Shown one piece after another: positions 8,399 to 16,990 of a stretch of 64,000 nt of DNA. The notes below the pieces were generated by a model, which saw only the letters and a list, made by a program, of their open reading frames with translations, searched no databases and had not been told where the DNA came from. The DNA comes from CBDHCC01 sp965261015 (GTDB lineage Bacteria; Pseudomonadota; Alphaproteobacteria; Sphingomonadales; Sphingomonadaceae): the NCBI GenBank assembly GCA_965261015.1, contig CBDHCC010000001.1:682001-746000 (forward strand). Direction: 5' to 3'. Within the stretch, counting starts at the first letter, position 1. Each line of letters begins with the position of its first letter. Made by a program: the position numbers and the translations under genes.

Positions 8399-9372
8399 GC
8401 GCCCGTCAGCCCGCGCTCCGTCGCCATCGCCAGGACGTCGGCCAGGACCGAAAAGGCGAGGGAGCGGCTGTCGCGGGTCGCCGCCACCGCGCCGACCGGC
8501 GATCGGATGCGGGCCGCTTGCTCTTGAGGCACCCCCCGGGACGCGAGCGCGTCCAGCCGAGCGGCGTGCGTGCGGCGGCTTCCCAGCGCGCCGATATAGG
8601 CGGCCGGGGTCGTCACCGCCGCCGCCAGGAACGGAACGTCCCATTCGGCCTCGTGCGTCAGACACAGGATCGCCGTGGCCGCGTCGACCCCGTCGATCGG
8701 GCCGGTCGGACTTGTGAGCGGCCGGACCGGCAGTTGGGCCGCCGCGGCGCGGTCCGCCACTTCCCGGCGAGACGCCAGCAGCAGGGCGTCGAGCCCGCTC
8801 GCCCGAGCCAGCGCGGCGACCGCCAAGCCTTCGGGTCCGGACGCCAGGATGAGCAGTCGAACGGCCGGTCGGTAGCGACGATAGAACGTCTCACCCAACC
8901 ACCCCGTCGCCTGCCCACCGAGCGCGTCCAAGACCGCGGGTTGGATGCGGGCCGACACGCTCTGCCGTTCGTCGAGCGAAGTCAGCACGCGCGCGGCCCA
9001 GCCGGTCGGCTGGCGAACCGACAGGCGGAGCGTCAGACCGCTGCCGCAGGGCAGGCGAATGTCGATCAGCGGCGATCCCTCGCCCAGGCGCAGCGTCCGG
9101 TCCTCGCCGGCCGCCAGCGCGTCCAGCGCCTCGGCTGCCACCGCCTGTTCGACGCAGCCACCGGACAGATGGCCGCGCCACCGCCCGTCGGCCAGCACCG
9201 CCATCTGCGCGCCCACCGCGCGGGGGCCACCGTCCGCGCGCACCAGCGTGACCAGGACACCCGGAACCGCCGCGGCCTCGCCCTCGGCCAGCAAGCGCAG
9301 CACGGAAGGCACCAGGTCGCCCGTCACCGGGTCTGCCGGAGCGGGTGCGAGCAGGGGCGGGCGCGTCTCCAT
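8395..9372 (-). CDS. XdhC/CoxI family molybdoenzyme maturation factor (PaoD-like)
   Basis: A protein of about 325 residues (ATG 9372; an ATG at 9390 is an alternative). The N-terminal XdhC domain carries GHLSGGCVEQAV and the C-terminal Rossmann-like domain carries LILASGPEGLAVAALA and YIGALGSRRTHAARL, both typical of XdhC. Such proteins bind the mature molybdenum cofactor, help its sulfuration and insert it in the catalytic subunit; PaoD does this for PaoABC. It is transcribed divergently from the three enzyme genes, with 80 bp between starts, and is coupled to the mocA-like gene. Complete by length. Confidence 0.9.
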   Translation of the reverse strand: METRPPLLAPAPADPVTGDLVPSVLRLLAEGEAAAVPGVLVTLVRADGGPRAVGAQMAVLADGRWRGHLSGGCVEQAVAAEALDALAAGEDRTLRLGEGSPLIDIRLPCGSGLTLRLSVRQPTGWAARVLTSLDERQSVSARIQPAVLDALGGQATGWLGETFYRRYRPAVRLLILASGPEGLAVAALARASGLDALLLASRREVADRAAAAQLPVRPLTSPTGPIDGVDAATAILCLTHEAEWDVPFLAAAVTTPAAYIGALGSRRTHAARLDALASRGVPQEQAARIRSPVGAVAATRDSRSLAFSVLADVLAMATERGLTGA

Positions 9373-9452
9373 GGCCCGCGACTTCGCCATTGCGCGCGCG
9401 GCGCGCAACCCCCGCGCCGGCGCGCGCGTTGTGGGGCGGCAGAGGAGACATC

Positions 9453-9947
9453 ATGCAGTTCACGATCAACGGCCAGACGCGCGAAGCCGACCCGGATGTG
9501 CGGACGTCGCTGTTGGACCTGCTGCGCGACGACCTGAAGCTGGCCGGCACGAAGAAGGGCTGCGATCATGGCCAATGCGGCGCGTGCACGATCCTGCTGA
9601 ACGGCCGCCGGATCAACGCGTGCCTGACGCTCGCGGTGCGCCATGGCGGCGACGAGATCGTGACGATCGAGGGGCTGGGAACACCCGACGACCTGCACCC
9701 GCTTCAGCGCGCCTTCGTCGCCCACGACGCGTTCCAATGCGGCTATTGCACGCCGGGCCAGATTTGCTCCGCCAAGGCCGTGCTGGACGAGGCGGCGATG
9801 GGCTGGCCGAGCCACGTCAGCGACGATCTGGAGGGCGAGGTCACGCTAACCCGGCAAGAGGTGAGTGAGCGGATGAGCGGCAATTTGTGCCGATGCGCGG
9901 CCTACCCGAACATCGTGGACGCCGTCACGGAGGTGGCGGCGGCATGA
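9453..9947 (+). CDS. paoA: Aldehyde oxidoreductase iron-sulfur subunit (PaoA-like)
   Basis: A 164-residue (2Fe-2S) subunit of a xanthine-oxidase-family enzyme. The plant-type cluster cysteines are C37, C42, C45 and C57 (GCDHGQCGACTILLNG) and the second cluster's are C96, C99, C146 and C148 (CGYCTPGQ ... NLCRCAAYPN). It passes electrons from the molybdenum centre to FAD. AGAGGAGA precedes the ATG at 9453; the longer frame upstream is GC-rich read-through. Unlike E. coli PaoA it has no twin-arginine signal peptide, so the enzyme is predicted to be cytoplasmic. The stop overlaps the next start as ATGA. Confidence 0.92.
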   Translation: MQFTINGQTREADPDVRTSLLDLLRDDLKLAGTKKGCDHGQCGACTILLNGRRINACLTLAVRHGGDEIVTIEGLGTPDDLHPLQRAFVAHDAFQCGYCTPGQICSAKAVLDEAAMGWPSHVSDDLEGEVTLTRQEVSERMSGNLCRCAAYPNIVDAVTEVAAA

Positions 9948-10918
9948 AACGCTTCGATTTCGCGACGGCGGACAGCGTGGAGGCGGCGACCGCGCGGGGC
10001 GATGCGTCTGTGCTTGCGGGTGGCACGAACCTGTTGGACCTGATGAAGCTTGGCGTGGAGCGACCGGAGCGGCTGGTCGATGTGCGCTCGTTGCCGCTCG
10101 GCCGGATCGCGCCCGCTGGGGGCGGGCTGCGCGTCGAGGCGCTGGTGACGAACTCGGACCTGGCGGCCGATCCACGGGTGCGTCGGGACTACCCGGTCCT
10201 GTCGCGCGCCATCCTGGCCGGAGCCTCGGGCCAGCTCCGCAACATGGCCACCACCGGCGGCAACCTGCTGCAACGGACGCGGTGCGCCTATTTCACCGAC
10301 CCGACGAGCGCGTGCAACAAGCGCCTGCCCGGCAGCGGTTGTCCGGCGCAGGGCGGCGACAACCGTATCCTGGCGATCCTGGGCACCAGCGAAGCGTGCA
10401 TCGCCACCCACCCGTCCGACATGGCGGTGGCGATGCGAGCGCTGGATGCGGCGGTCGAGGTGACGGGACCGGGCGGCGCGACACGCAACGTGCCCTTGGG
10501 AGACTTCTACCGCTTGCCCGGCGACACGCCCTGGATCGAAACCGTTCTGGCACCCGGCGATCTGATCACGGCCGTCACCCTGCCGCCGCCGCCGCCGGGT
10601 CGGCAGACCTATCGCAAGGTGCGCGACCGTTCGTCCTACGCTTTCGCCCTGGTTTCCGTGGCGGCGGTCGTGGCGACGGAGGGCGGCACGATCACCGCGG
10701 TGCGGCTGGCCTTTGGCGGCCTGGCGCCGATGCCGTGGCGCGACCGCGCCGTCGAGGACGCACTGGTCGGCCAATCGGCCACGCCCGACCAGTTCGCCAT
10801 GGCCGCCGACGCGCTGCTGGCGACGGCGAAGGGGCAGGGCGACAACGACTTCAAGATCCCGCTGGCGCGCCGAACGCTGATCGCGGTGCTGACCGAACTG
10901 ACGGAGACCGACCGATGA
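9944..10918 (+). CDS. paoB: Aldehyde oxidoreductase FAD subunit (PaoB-like)
   Basis: A 324-residue subunit M with the FAD_binding_5 fold (AGGTNLLDLMK near 25-35, GNLLQRTRC) and a C-terminal CO_deh_flav domain. The segment at 114-133 carries C114, C124 and C133 (RTRCAYF, SACNKR, GSGCPA) and a further C152 (SEACIATHPSD); this insertion is a mark of the PaoB group, which holds an extra 4Fe-4S cluster, in contrast to ordinary xanthine dehydrogenase FAD subunits. Start ATG 9944 overlaps the paoA stop and its own stop overlaps the paoC start, so the three are one translational unit. Confidence 0.92.
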   Translation: MKRFDFATADSVEAATARGDASVLAGGTNLLDLMKLGVERPERLVDVRSLPLGRIAPAGGGLRVEALVTNSDLAADPRVRRDYPVLSRAILAGASGQLRNMATTGGNLLQRTRCAYFTDPTSACNKRLPGSGCPAQGGDNRILAILGTSEACIATHPSDMAVAMRALDAAVEVTGPGGATRNVPLGDFYRLPGDTPWIETVLAPGDLITAVTLPPPPPGRQTYRKVRDRSSYAFALVSVAAVVATEGGTITAVRLAFGGLAPMPWRDRAVEDALVGQSATPDQFAMAADALLATAKGQGDNDFKIPLARRTLIAVLTELTETDR

Positions 10919-13143
10919 CCGATACGCGCACGCTTGTGATGGACGAGGAGGTCGAACGTTCGCTGCTGGACGACGCACCGCGCGGCATCGTCGGCCAGCC
11001 GATCGAGCGCCTGGACGGTCCGCTGAAGGTCGGCGGTGCGGCGACCTACTCCGCCGAGCAGCCGATCGACGCGGTCCACGGCGTTCTGGTCACGAGCCCG
11101 ATCGCGGCGGGAACGCTCGTGGCGCTGGACGAGGCCCCGGCGCTGGCCGTCGAGGGCGTGATCGCGGTCGTGACCGACTTCGGTCGGTTCCTGGCGACAG
11201 CCCAGCATGGCGGTGAGGAGGAGGCGCCGGACCAGGGCGTTCGACGCATTCTGTACCATGGCCAGCCTCTCGCCGTCGTGGTCGCCGAGACCCCTCAGGC
11301 CGCGCGGGAGGGTGCTGAGGCTGTGCGAATGCGTTTCGCGGGCGAGGACGCGCGGACGGATTTCGACGCGCTGCTAGGCGAGGCCTTCGAGCCGGAGGAG
11401 GGCGGCAGTTTCCAGGTGCACACCGAACAGGGCGACCTGGACGCCGCCATGGCCGATGCCGCGGTGACCGTGGACGCCACCTACACCACCCCAAGCCAGT
11501 CCTCGGCGGCAATGGAGCCGCACGCCACCATCGCGCGCTGGGGCCGGGCGAACGACGCGGATCACCTGACCGTCTGGTCGACGATGCAGATGCTCGCCTC
11601 GTGCCGAAAGCAGTTGGCGGACGCGCTGGAGTTGAAGACCGGGCAGGTGCGGATCGTCACGCCGTTCCTGGGCGGCGGGTTCGGATCGAAGCTGGGGATC
11701 ACGCCGGAAGCCGTGGCGGCCGCGATCGCGGCGCGCCAGGTGGGCCGCGCGGTCCGCGTGGTGATGACCCGTCCACAGGTGTTCACGGCCGTCACTCGCC
11801 GGTCGAATACGCGCCAGCGTATCCGCTTGGCGGCGACATCCGACGGCCGGCTGACGGGCATCGGCCACGACTCCACCCTCTCCAACCTGCCGGGTGATGG
11901 CTTCTTCGAGCCCGCCGGCATCGCCACCCACTCGCTCTATGCCGGCGAACATCGGCGGGTCACGCACGAGTTGGTGGACGTGAACCTGGTGCTGTCCGGG
12001 GCCATGCGCGCGCCGGGTGAGGCCGTGGGTCTGCTGGCGGTGGAATGCGCGATGGACGAACTGGCGGTCGCGCTGAATGTGGATCCGATCGCGCTGCGGA
12101 AGCGGAACGAGCCCGGGCGCGATCCTGAGAAGGATCTGCCCTTCTCCTCGCGCAAGCTGACCGACTGCCTGGACCGGGGAGCGGAGCTGTTCGGCTGGGA
12201 AGCGCGCCGCGAACCCGCACAGCGGCAGGAGGGCGAGTGGCTGGTCGGCCTGGGCGTGGCGGCCGCGGCCCGGACCAATTACCTTCAGGCATCGTCCGCG
12301 CGGGTCAGCATCGACGCCGATGGGATGGCCATCGTCGAAACGGACATGACCGACATCGGCACTGGCAGCTATACCATCCTGGGCCAGATCGCGGCCGAAC
12401 TGCTGGGCTTGCCCATAGACCGGGTGCGCGTGCGGCTCGGCGACACCGACTATCCGCCCGCGGCCGGGTCGGGCGGCAGCTGGGGCGCGGCGTCGTCGGG
12501 TTCGTCGGTCTATCTTGCATGCGCCGAACTGCGCGCGACCATCGCGCTCAATTTGGGCGTGGGCGAGGATGCGGTCACCTTCGCCGACGGCACCGTCATC
12601 GCCGCCAATCGCCAGCACGACCTGGCGGGGGTCGGTGGCGGGTTGAGCGCCGTGGGCACGATCAAGCCGGGTGCGATGGACAAGCGGTTCAACCAGGCCA
12701 GCTACGGCGCGCACTTCGCGGAAGTCGGGGTGAACGCGGTGACGGGGGAGGTGCGCGTGCGCCGGATGCAGGGCGTGTTCGCGGCCGGCCGCATCCTGAA
12801 CGAGGCGACCGCGCGGTCCCAGTGCTACGGGGGCATGATCTTCGGCATCGGCGCGGCGCTGATGGAAGACCTCCGCCACGACCGCCGCGACGGTCGGCCG
12901 GTCAACCCGAACCTGGCCGAGTATCATGTGCCAGTGAACGCCGACGTGCCGCCGATCGGCGTGGAGTTCCTCTACGAGCGGGACACGAAGGCCAATCCGC
13001 TGGCCGCCAAGGGTCTTGGCGAACTGGGGATTTGCGGGGCCGGCGCGGCGATCGCGAACGCGGTGTTCAATGCGTGCGGGGTCCGGGTCCGTGACTTCCC
13101 GCTCACCTGCGACAAACTGCTGGCCGGTCTGCCCGTGATCTGA
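10915..13143 (+). CDS. paoC: Aldehyde oxidoreductase molybdenum-binding subunit (PaoC-like)
   Basis: A 742-residue catalytic subunit of a xanthine-oxidase-family molybdenum hydroxylase, expected to oxidise aldehydes (often aromatic) to acids. Visible are VGQPIERLDGPLKVGGAATYS at the N-terminus, FLGGGFGSKLG in the molybdopterin region, and the C-terminal KGLGELGICGAGAA, where E703 is the conserved catalytic glutamate. The gene order 2Fe-2S, FAD, Mo is that of E. coli paoABC, and the MocA/PaoD-like genes beside it supply the cofactor. Start ATG 10915 overlaps the paoB stop (ATGA). Its stop abuts the stop of the convergent PAS gene. The physiological aldehyde is unknown. Confidence 0.93.
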   Translation: MTDTRTLVMDEEVERSLLDDAPRGIVGQPIERLDGPLKVGGAATYSAEQPIDAVHGVLVTSPIAAGTLVALDEAPALAVEGVIAVVTDFGRFLATAQHGGEEEAPDQGVRRILYHGQPLAVVVAETPQAAREGAEAVRMRFAGEDARTDFDALLGEAFEPEEGGSFQVHTEQGDLDAAMADAAVTVDATYTTPSQSSAAMEPHATIARWGRANDADHLTVWSTMQMLASCRKQLADALELKTGQVRIVTPFLGGGFGSKLGITPEAVAAAIAARQVGRAVRVVMTRPQVFTAVTRRSNTRQRIRLAATSDGRLTGIGHDSTLSNLPGDGFFEPAGIATHSLYAGEHRRVTHELVDVNLVLSGAMRAPGEAVGLLAVECAMDELAVALNVDPIALRKRNEPGRDPEKDLPFSSRKLTDCLDRGAELFGWEARREPAQRQEGEWLVGLGVAAAARTNYLQASSARVSIDADGMAIVETDMTDIGTGSYTILGQIAAELLGLPIDRVRVRLGDTDYPPAAGSGGSWGAASSGSSVYLACAELRATIALNLGVGEDAVTFADGTVIAANRQHDLAGVGGGLSAVGTIKPGAMDKRFNQASYGAHFAEVGVNAVTGEVRVRRMQGVFAAGRILNEATARSQCYGGMIFGIGAALMEDLRHDRRDGRPVNPNLAEYHVPVNADVPPIGVEFLYERDTKANPLAAKGLGELGICGAGAAIANAVFNACGVRVRDFPLTCDKLLAGLPVI

Positions 13144-14373
13144 TCAGCGCGCGAGCGCCCGCAGGGCGTGTTCGACGGCGGCGGCGTGGGTGAGGTGATC
13201 GACCAGCGCGACCTGCCGGTCGTCGATCCGTCGCGCCACCAGCACCACGAACTCGTCGGTGCCGGGCAAGGTGACCAGCGCCTTCGGTGCCGCTTCGCGC
13301 AGCCGGTCGCGCACCGCGGACAGACGGTCTCCGACGGGCTTCGGGCGGCGTGCTTCGCGCGCGGCCGCGACGATGCCCTTGATCCCGCCCTCGTGCGACG
13401 CGATCCAGTCCCTCGCCCCGCTCAGTGGCACGCGACTGGACCGGGCGTGGGTCAGAACGGCCGCCACCTCCGCCAACCGCGTCTTGTCGTAGTCCGATCC
13501 GAAGACCAGCTTCGCGATCGGCGTCATCGGCGCGCGAGCCAGGGCCTTGATCCCGCTGTCCAACAGCAGGTCGGTATAATCGTCGGGTTCCTCCTCCGCC
13601 GCCAGCGCGACGTCGTAGGCGCGTCCGATCGCCCGGTAGAGAGCGTCGCGCCCGCGCGCGTCGGCGGAGCGTGCCTGTTCGGCCTCGTCCCGGGCGAGCG
13701 CCAGGCGGTCGGCCAGCCCGGTCGGCGGCTCGGCGGTGTCGCGGGTGACCGGGACCGCCGGTTCGTCCATGTGGCTGGGACCGTCCGCCCAGGCCGGTCC
13801 CGCCGCGTCGCGCGCCAGCGCCTGCTGCATCTCCAGCCGCAGCTCGTGGGTGCCGACCTCGTCCAGCAGCTCCTTCCAGTTGATGACGCCGTAGATGAAG
13901 TCGATCGCCTCGCCGTCCGACGAAAAGGGCATCAGGATGCCGCGATAGAGCATTGTCGTGGCGCGTGTGCCGACGAATTCCGCCTCGAACCCGATCGGCG
14001 CGCGGTTGGCGATGATCTGCAGATAGTGGTCGGTCAGCCGCGACAGCAGGCTGCGCGCCGGCACATCGGCCACCGTGCGGATGGTGGTGTCCAGCTCGCA
14101 TTCCTGACGCAGCAGGTCGCCGATGAAGGCAATCGCGGGCTCCTCGATCCCGTCGCGGAAGTCCAGGAGCACACTGTGCGGTCCGAAATCCGCGCTGCTG
14201 CCCGGATCGATGTCGTCCGAACTGGGGAAGGGCCGGCCGGCCAGCAGCGACACCCAGTGATTGTAGGCGCGCACGTGCATTCGCCGCTCATCGGTGCCGA
14301 TCGCGTGCGCCAGTCCCAGCTCGCCGTCCGGGTCGTCCCGTCCAGAGCCGCGATCGATCGGCCGTTCCAACAT
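13144..14373 (-). CDS. PAS-domain (PAS_5-like) protein
   Basis: A 409-residue cytoplasmic protein with no signal peptide. The first 170 residues (MHVRAYNHWVSLLAGRPFP, FGPHSVLLDFRD, LLSRLTDHYLQIIANRAPIG, TMLYRGILMPFSSDG, DFIYGVINWKE) match the PAS_5 family common in alphaproteobacteria, a heme- or ligand-sensing fold. The middle is acidic and disordered, and the C-terminal part (about 330-409) is a second, hydrophobic domain ending in repeated VDHLTHAAAVEHALRAL. No output domain such as kinase or GGDEF is visible. Start ATG 14373 is preferred over one 18 codons upstream. Role unknown, probably signalling. Confidence 0.75.
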   Translation of the reverse strand: MLERPIDRGSGRDDPDGELGLAHAIGTDERRMHVRAYNHWVSLLAGRPFPSSDDIDPGSSADFGPHSVLLDFRDGIEEPAIAFIGDLLRQECELDTTIRTVADVPARSLLSRLTDHYLQIIANRAPIGFEAEFVGTRATTMLYRGILMPFSSDGEAIDFIYGVINWKELLDEVGTHELRLEMQQALARDAAGPAWADGPSHMDEPAVPVTRDTAEPPTGLADRLALARDEAEQARSADARGRDALYRAIGRAYDVALAAEEEPDDYTDLLLDSGIKALARAPMTPIAKLVFGSDYDKTRLAEVAAVLTHARSSRVPLSGARDWIASHEGGIKGIVAAAREARRPKPVGDRLSAVRDRLREAAPKALVTLPGTDEFVVLVARRIDDRQVALVDHLTHAAAVEHALRALAR

Positions 14374-14500
14374 CTGTCCACCCCGTTTCGCGTAGGACCG
14401 GCGGTGTGCCCGCTTTTGGTTGCCCAATCGTTAAGCAGCCCGGCCATGTCGGAACCCGTCTTGCGGGATGGGCGCGTGCCGGCTAAGGCCACCGCGTCGT

Positions 14501-14576
14501 GCCGCTTTAGCTCAGCCGGTAGAGCATCGCATTCGTAATGCGGGGGTCACAGGTTCGAGTCCTGTAAGCGGCACCA
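14501..14576 (+). tRNA. tRNA-Thr (CGT)
   Basis: A 76-base cloverleaf: acceptor stem GCCGCTT (14501-14507) pairs with AAGCGGC (14566-14572), discriminator A, and an encoded CCA (14574-14576). The D arm GCTCAGCCGGTAGAGC, the T arm with GGTTCGAGTCC, and the anticodon loop TTCGTAA are clear; anticodon CGT reads the ACG threonine codon. Confidence 0.96.
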
Positions 14577-14919
14577 CCAAAATTCTCGGAAAACTGCCAT
14601 AAACCGCTTGTACATTAAGCGTGAGAAGTGTCGGCTTGTTCGATTTGGGATCGCACTGGGATCGCAGGTTGCTGGATTGGCTGTTCTTCCGGGCATGGCG
14701 TGGGCTGAGATTTCCCGGTCGACGCTCGCTTCACGGCGGTTGCAGCCGAGAATGTCCGCTAATGCGGGAATGGCAGCTAACCACCCAATGGCCGCTGTTC
14801 CGGAGGCCTGAACGAACGACGGCTTACGGGGTTGAGCTTTGGTCGGCCGAACGGCGTAGTTTGGGCGCAAAGCAAAACATTTATCAACGATGTGCTTAAA
14901 GCCCTCTTGGGTCAGACAT
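14577..14919. other. Non-coding stretch downstream of tRNA-Thr, junction of a decayed region
   Basis: About 340 bp with visibly lower GC than the flanks and no credible gene. The minus-strand open frame here is a tRNA read-through artefact. Short stretches (for example GAATGTCCGCTAATGCGGGAATGGC) resemble debris of a small dispersed repeat. No repeat of the tRNA 3' end that would mark an attR site was found, and there is no integrase. Confidence 0.6.
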
Positions 14920-15480
14920 CTAGATCTTAAGCGGGACGACCGCGATCGTCACCAGGTAGGCGGCGATCGACACCGCGCCCGACACGGTGTTGATGAGCAG
15001 CGCATCGCCCTCCGAGAAGCCAGCGAGCTGCCAGAGCGTCGCACCGTAGTAGAAGATGACGTTGATGCCGACCAGCTGCTGGAACACCGCCAGCAGCAGC
15101 CCCGCCCAGACGATCGGGCGCAGGCCCAGGAAGCCGCGCGTGCCGGCCGGCGCCAGCACGTCGCGCAGCGCCCGGCGGTGGTCGGAGGAAAAGCTGCCCC
15201 GGATTTCCTCCAGCTTCGCGCGCGCGACGGTCTCGCCGAACAGCCGGATCAGCACGCCGCCCGCGTCGTCATGCCGGCCCTTCGACACCAGGAAGCGCGG
15301 GCTTTCAGGAATGAAGATCAGCGCCACCAGGAACACGGCGGCCGGCTCCGCTTGGGCCAGATACATCCAGCGCCAGGCGGGCAGGCCCAGCGCCAGCTCG
15401 TTGGTGGTGTCGCCCGCCACCGCCACGATGGCGCTGATGAGCGGCAGGTTCGTGCGCTCACCGCTCGCCAGGTCCGCCAT
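14920..15480 (-). pseudogene. Truncated sugar porter (MFS), internal fragment
   Basis: The frame encodes a recognisable middle part of a sugar-porter family MFS transporter: LALGLPAWRWMYLAQ, the family motif IFIPESPRFLVSKGR after helix 6, a cytoplasmic loop, then VFQQLVGINVIFYYG and LLINTVSGAVSIAA. Only about 170 of the usual 460-480 residues remain. The N-terminal helices are missing, replaced by unrelated sequence near 15440-15480, and the C-terminal end breaks off at about 14930 with a three-residue tail (LKI) before a stop. Intact relatives import hexoses or oligosaccharides. It abuts a GH5 remnant on the other strand, so a deletion or rearrangement joined the two fragments. Confidence 0.85.
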
Positions 15481-15489
15481 AGGTCCGTC

Positions 15490-15885
15490 ACTCAAGGCGC
15501 CAGCTGGGTCGACGATCCGCCGCCCGCCCCGCGCGACTTTGGACTGCCCGGCGACGCCGATTGGTTCGACACGATGCAGCGGGAGGTCGTGGCCTTTCAG
15601 GAGCGCACGGGCGTGCCCCTGTTCCTGGGCGAGTTCGGGGCGATCGACTCCGCCGACATCAAGGAGCGCGCCCGCTACACCTACGCCGTGCGCCGCGCGG
15701 CGGAGTGGCTTGGGGTGCCGTGGTGCGTCTGGTCGTACGACAACACCTTCCACATCCACCGCGACGGCCGCTGGCTGCCCATCATGCTAAAGGCGTTGGG
15801 GCTGCCGTCGGAGAGCGCCGGGCCTTTGCGGGAGACCCCTCAGTCGCCGCCGGCGGTCGCGTCCGAACCCGCCACGCGCCCGTGA
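15490..15885 (+). pseudogene. C-terminal remnant of a GH5 cellulase-like glycoside hydrolase
   Basis: About 130 residues match the end of a family 5 glycoside hydrolase: TQGASWVDDPPPAPRDFG, then VPLFLGEFGAID, in which the Glu of GEFG is the catalytic nucleophile, and VPWCVWSYDNTFHIHRDGRW before a Pro-rich end. The first two thirds of the domain, including the acid/base Glu, are gone; the sequence begins abruptly near 15490 at the junction with the inverted sugar-porter fragment. There is no start codon or ribosome site of its own. The last 46 bp overlap the 3' end of the LacI-type gene. Intact versions cleave beta-glucans. Confidence 0.85.
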
Positions 15886-16922
15886 CTAGGGGGCGGCCCC
15901 GTCGAGGCGCGGTGGACCAGCGCGTGTTCGAGCGTCACCGGTTCAACCGGCGTCTCCATCCCCGACATGCGCTGCGCGAGCAGCCGGACGGCGGCGGCCG
16001 CCATCGCCTCGATCGGCTGGCGCACGGTAGTCAGGTTCGGCGTGATGATCGCCGCGATCGGGGTGTCGTCGAAGCCCACGACCGACAGTTCGTCCGGCAC
16101 CTTGATGCTGCGGCGATAAGCCGCCGTCAGCACCGCCGCCGCCATGTCGTCATTGCCCGCGAAGATCGCGGTCGGTCGATCGGGCAGGTCCAGCAGCGCC
16201 TCCGCGCTGGCCAGCGACGTGTCATATTCGAAGTCGCCCGGCTGGATCAGCCCCTCGTCCAGCGGCAGCCCGGCCGCCGCCAGGGCCGCCCGGTAGCCGT
16301 CGAGGCGGCGGCGCGAGGCTCCGTGCCCCGGTCGCCCGGCGATCAGCCCAATGCGACGATGGCCCAGCCCGATCAGCATGGCGGTGGCTTCGCGCGCGGC
16401 GCTCTCGTCGTCCATGAACACCGCCGGCTGGTCCGCAGCGTCGGTGTTGGGCGCGATCAGGACGCAGGGGACGTCGTGCTCCGCCAGCAGCGCCAGCACG
16501 GCCTGATTGTCGCAGAGCGCCGGCACCAGCACCACGCCCAGCGGCCGCTGCGTCTCCAGCATCCGCGCGCAATCGGCCGCGCCGGCCTGCCAGCTGGCCA
16601 GGAACAGCTGGACATTCTGCCGCTGGCACTCCTTGAGCGCTCCCAGATGCACGCTTTCCAGATAGGCGGACCGGCCCGGATGGTCGACGGCCAACACGAT
16701 CAGCCGGGACGCGGCCCGCAGGCTGCGCGCAGCGTGGTTGAAGCGATAATCGAGCGCTTCGGCCGCCTTCAAGACCTGCTGGCGGAGCGACTCCGTTACG
16801 AAGGGCTGCTTGTTCAGGACGCGACTGACGGTCTTCAGCGACACGCCCGCGCGGGCGGCCACGTCCACCATGGTGGCCGGTCGTCCGGCCGGTCCCGCCT
16901 TGTCCCGATCGTCCTTTGGCAC
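15840..16922 (-). CDS. LacI-family transcriptional regulator
   Basis: A 360-residue regulator. The N-terminal helix-turn-helix MVDVAARAGVSLKTVSRVLN (18-37) is followed by the hinge helix and a periplasmic-binding-protein-like effector domain (about 70-340) with FAGNDDMAAAV and LSVVGFDDTPIAAIITPNLT. It probably represses carbohydrate genes and responds to a sugar; the neighbouring sugar porter and GH5 remnants and the FucP-type transporter fit this. It is divergent from the halogenase-like pseudogene, with an inverted repeat between the two. The regulator itself looks intact although much of its presumed regulon here is decayed. Confidence 0.93.
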   Translation of the reverse strand: MPKDDRDKAGPAGRPATMVDVAARAGVSLKTVSRVLNKQPFVTESLRQQVLKAAEALDYRFNHAARSLRAASRLIVLAVDHPGRSAYLESVHLGALKECQRQNVQLFLASWQAGAADCARMLETQRPLGVVLVPALCDNQAVLALLAEHDVPCVLIAPNTDAADQPAVFMDDESAAREATAMLIGLGHRRIGLIAGRPGHGASRRRLDGYRAALAAAGLPLDEGLIQPGDFEYDTSLASAEALLDLPDRPTAIFAGNDDMAAAVLTAAYRRSIKVPDELSVVGFDDTPIAAIITPNLTTVRQPIEAMAAAAVRLLAQRMSGMETPVEPVTLEHALVHRASTGPPPSHGRVAGSDATAGGD

Positions 16923-16933
16923 GCCGCTCTCCC

Positions 16934-16968
16934 TGCCGGTGCGCTAAGGGACCGGAGGGGGACCGGCA
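16934..16968. promoter_or_regulatory. Candidate LacI-type operator
   Basis: TGCCGGT (16934-16940) and ACCGGCA (16962-16968) are perfect inverted halves 21 bases apart, in the 68-bp gap between the divergent LacI-type gene and the halogenase-like pseudogene. An extra GGACCGG lies between them. Position and symmetry suggest regulator binding; no experimental basis. Confidence 0.4.
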
Positions 16969-16990
16969 AGCGCCGGGCGTCGACGCCACG

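Noticed and set aside
14547..14870. Minus-strand frame ending in RLQDSNL
   Set aside because: This end is the reverse read of the tRNA-Thr gene, a well-known false gene call; the rest has no match.
14501..15885. Integrated element at tRNA-Thr
   Set aside because: The broken genes and low GC near the tRNA suggested an island, but there is no integrase and no repeated tRNA end.
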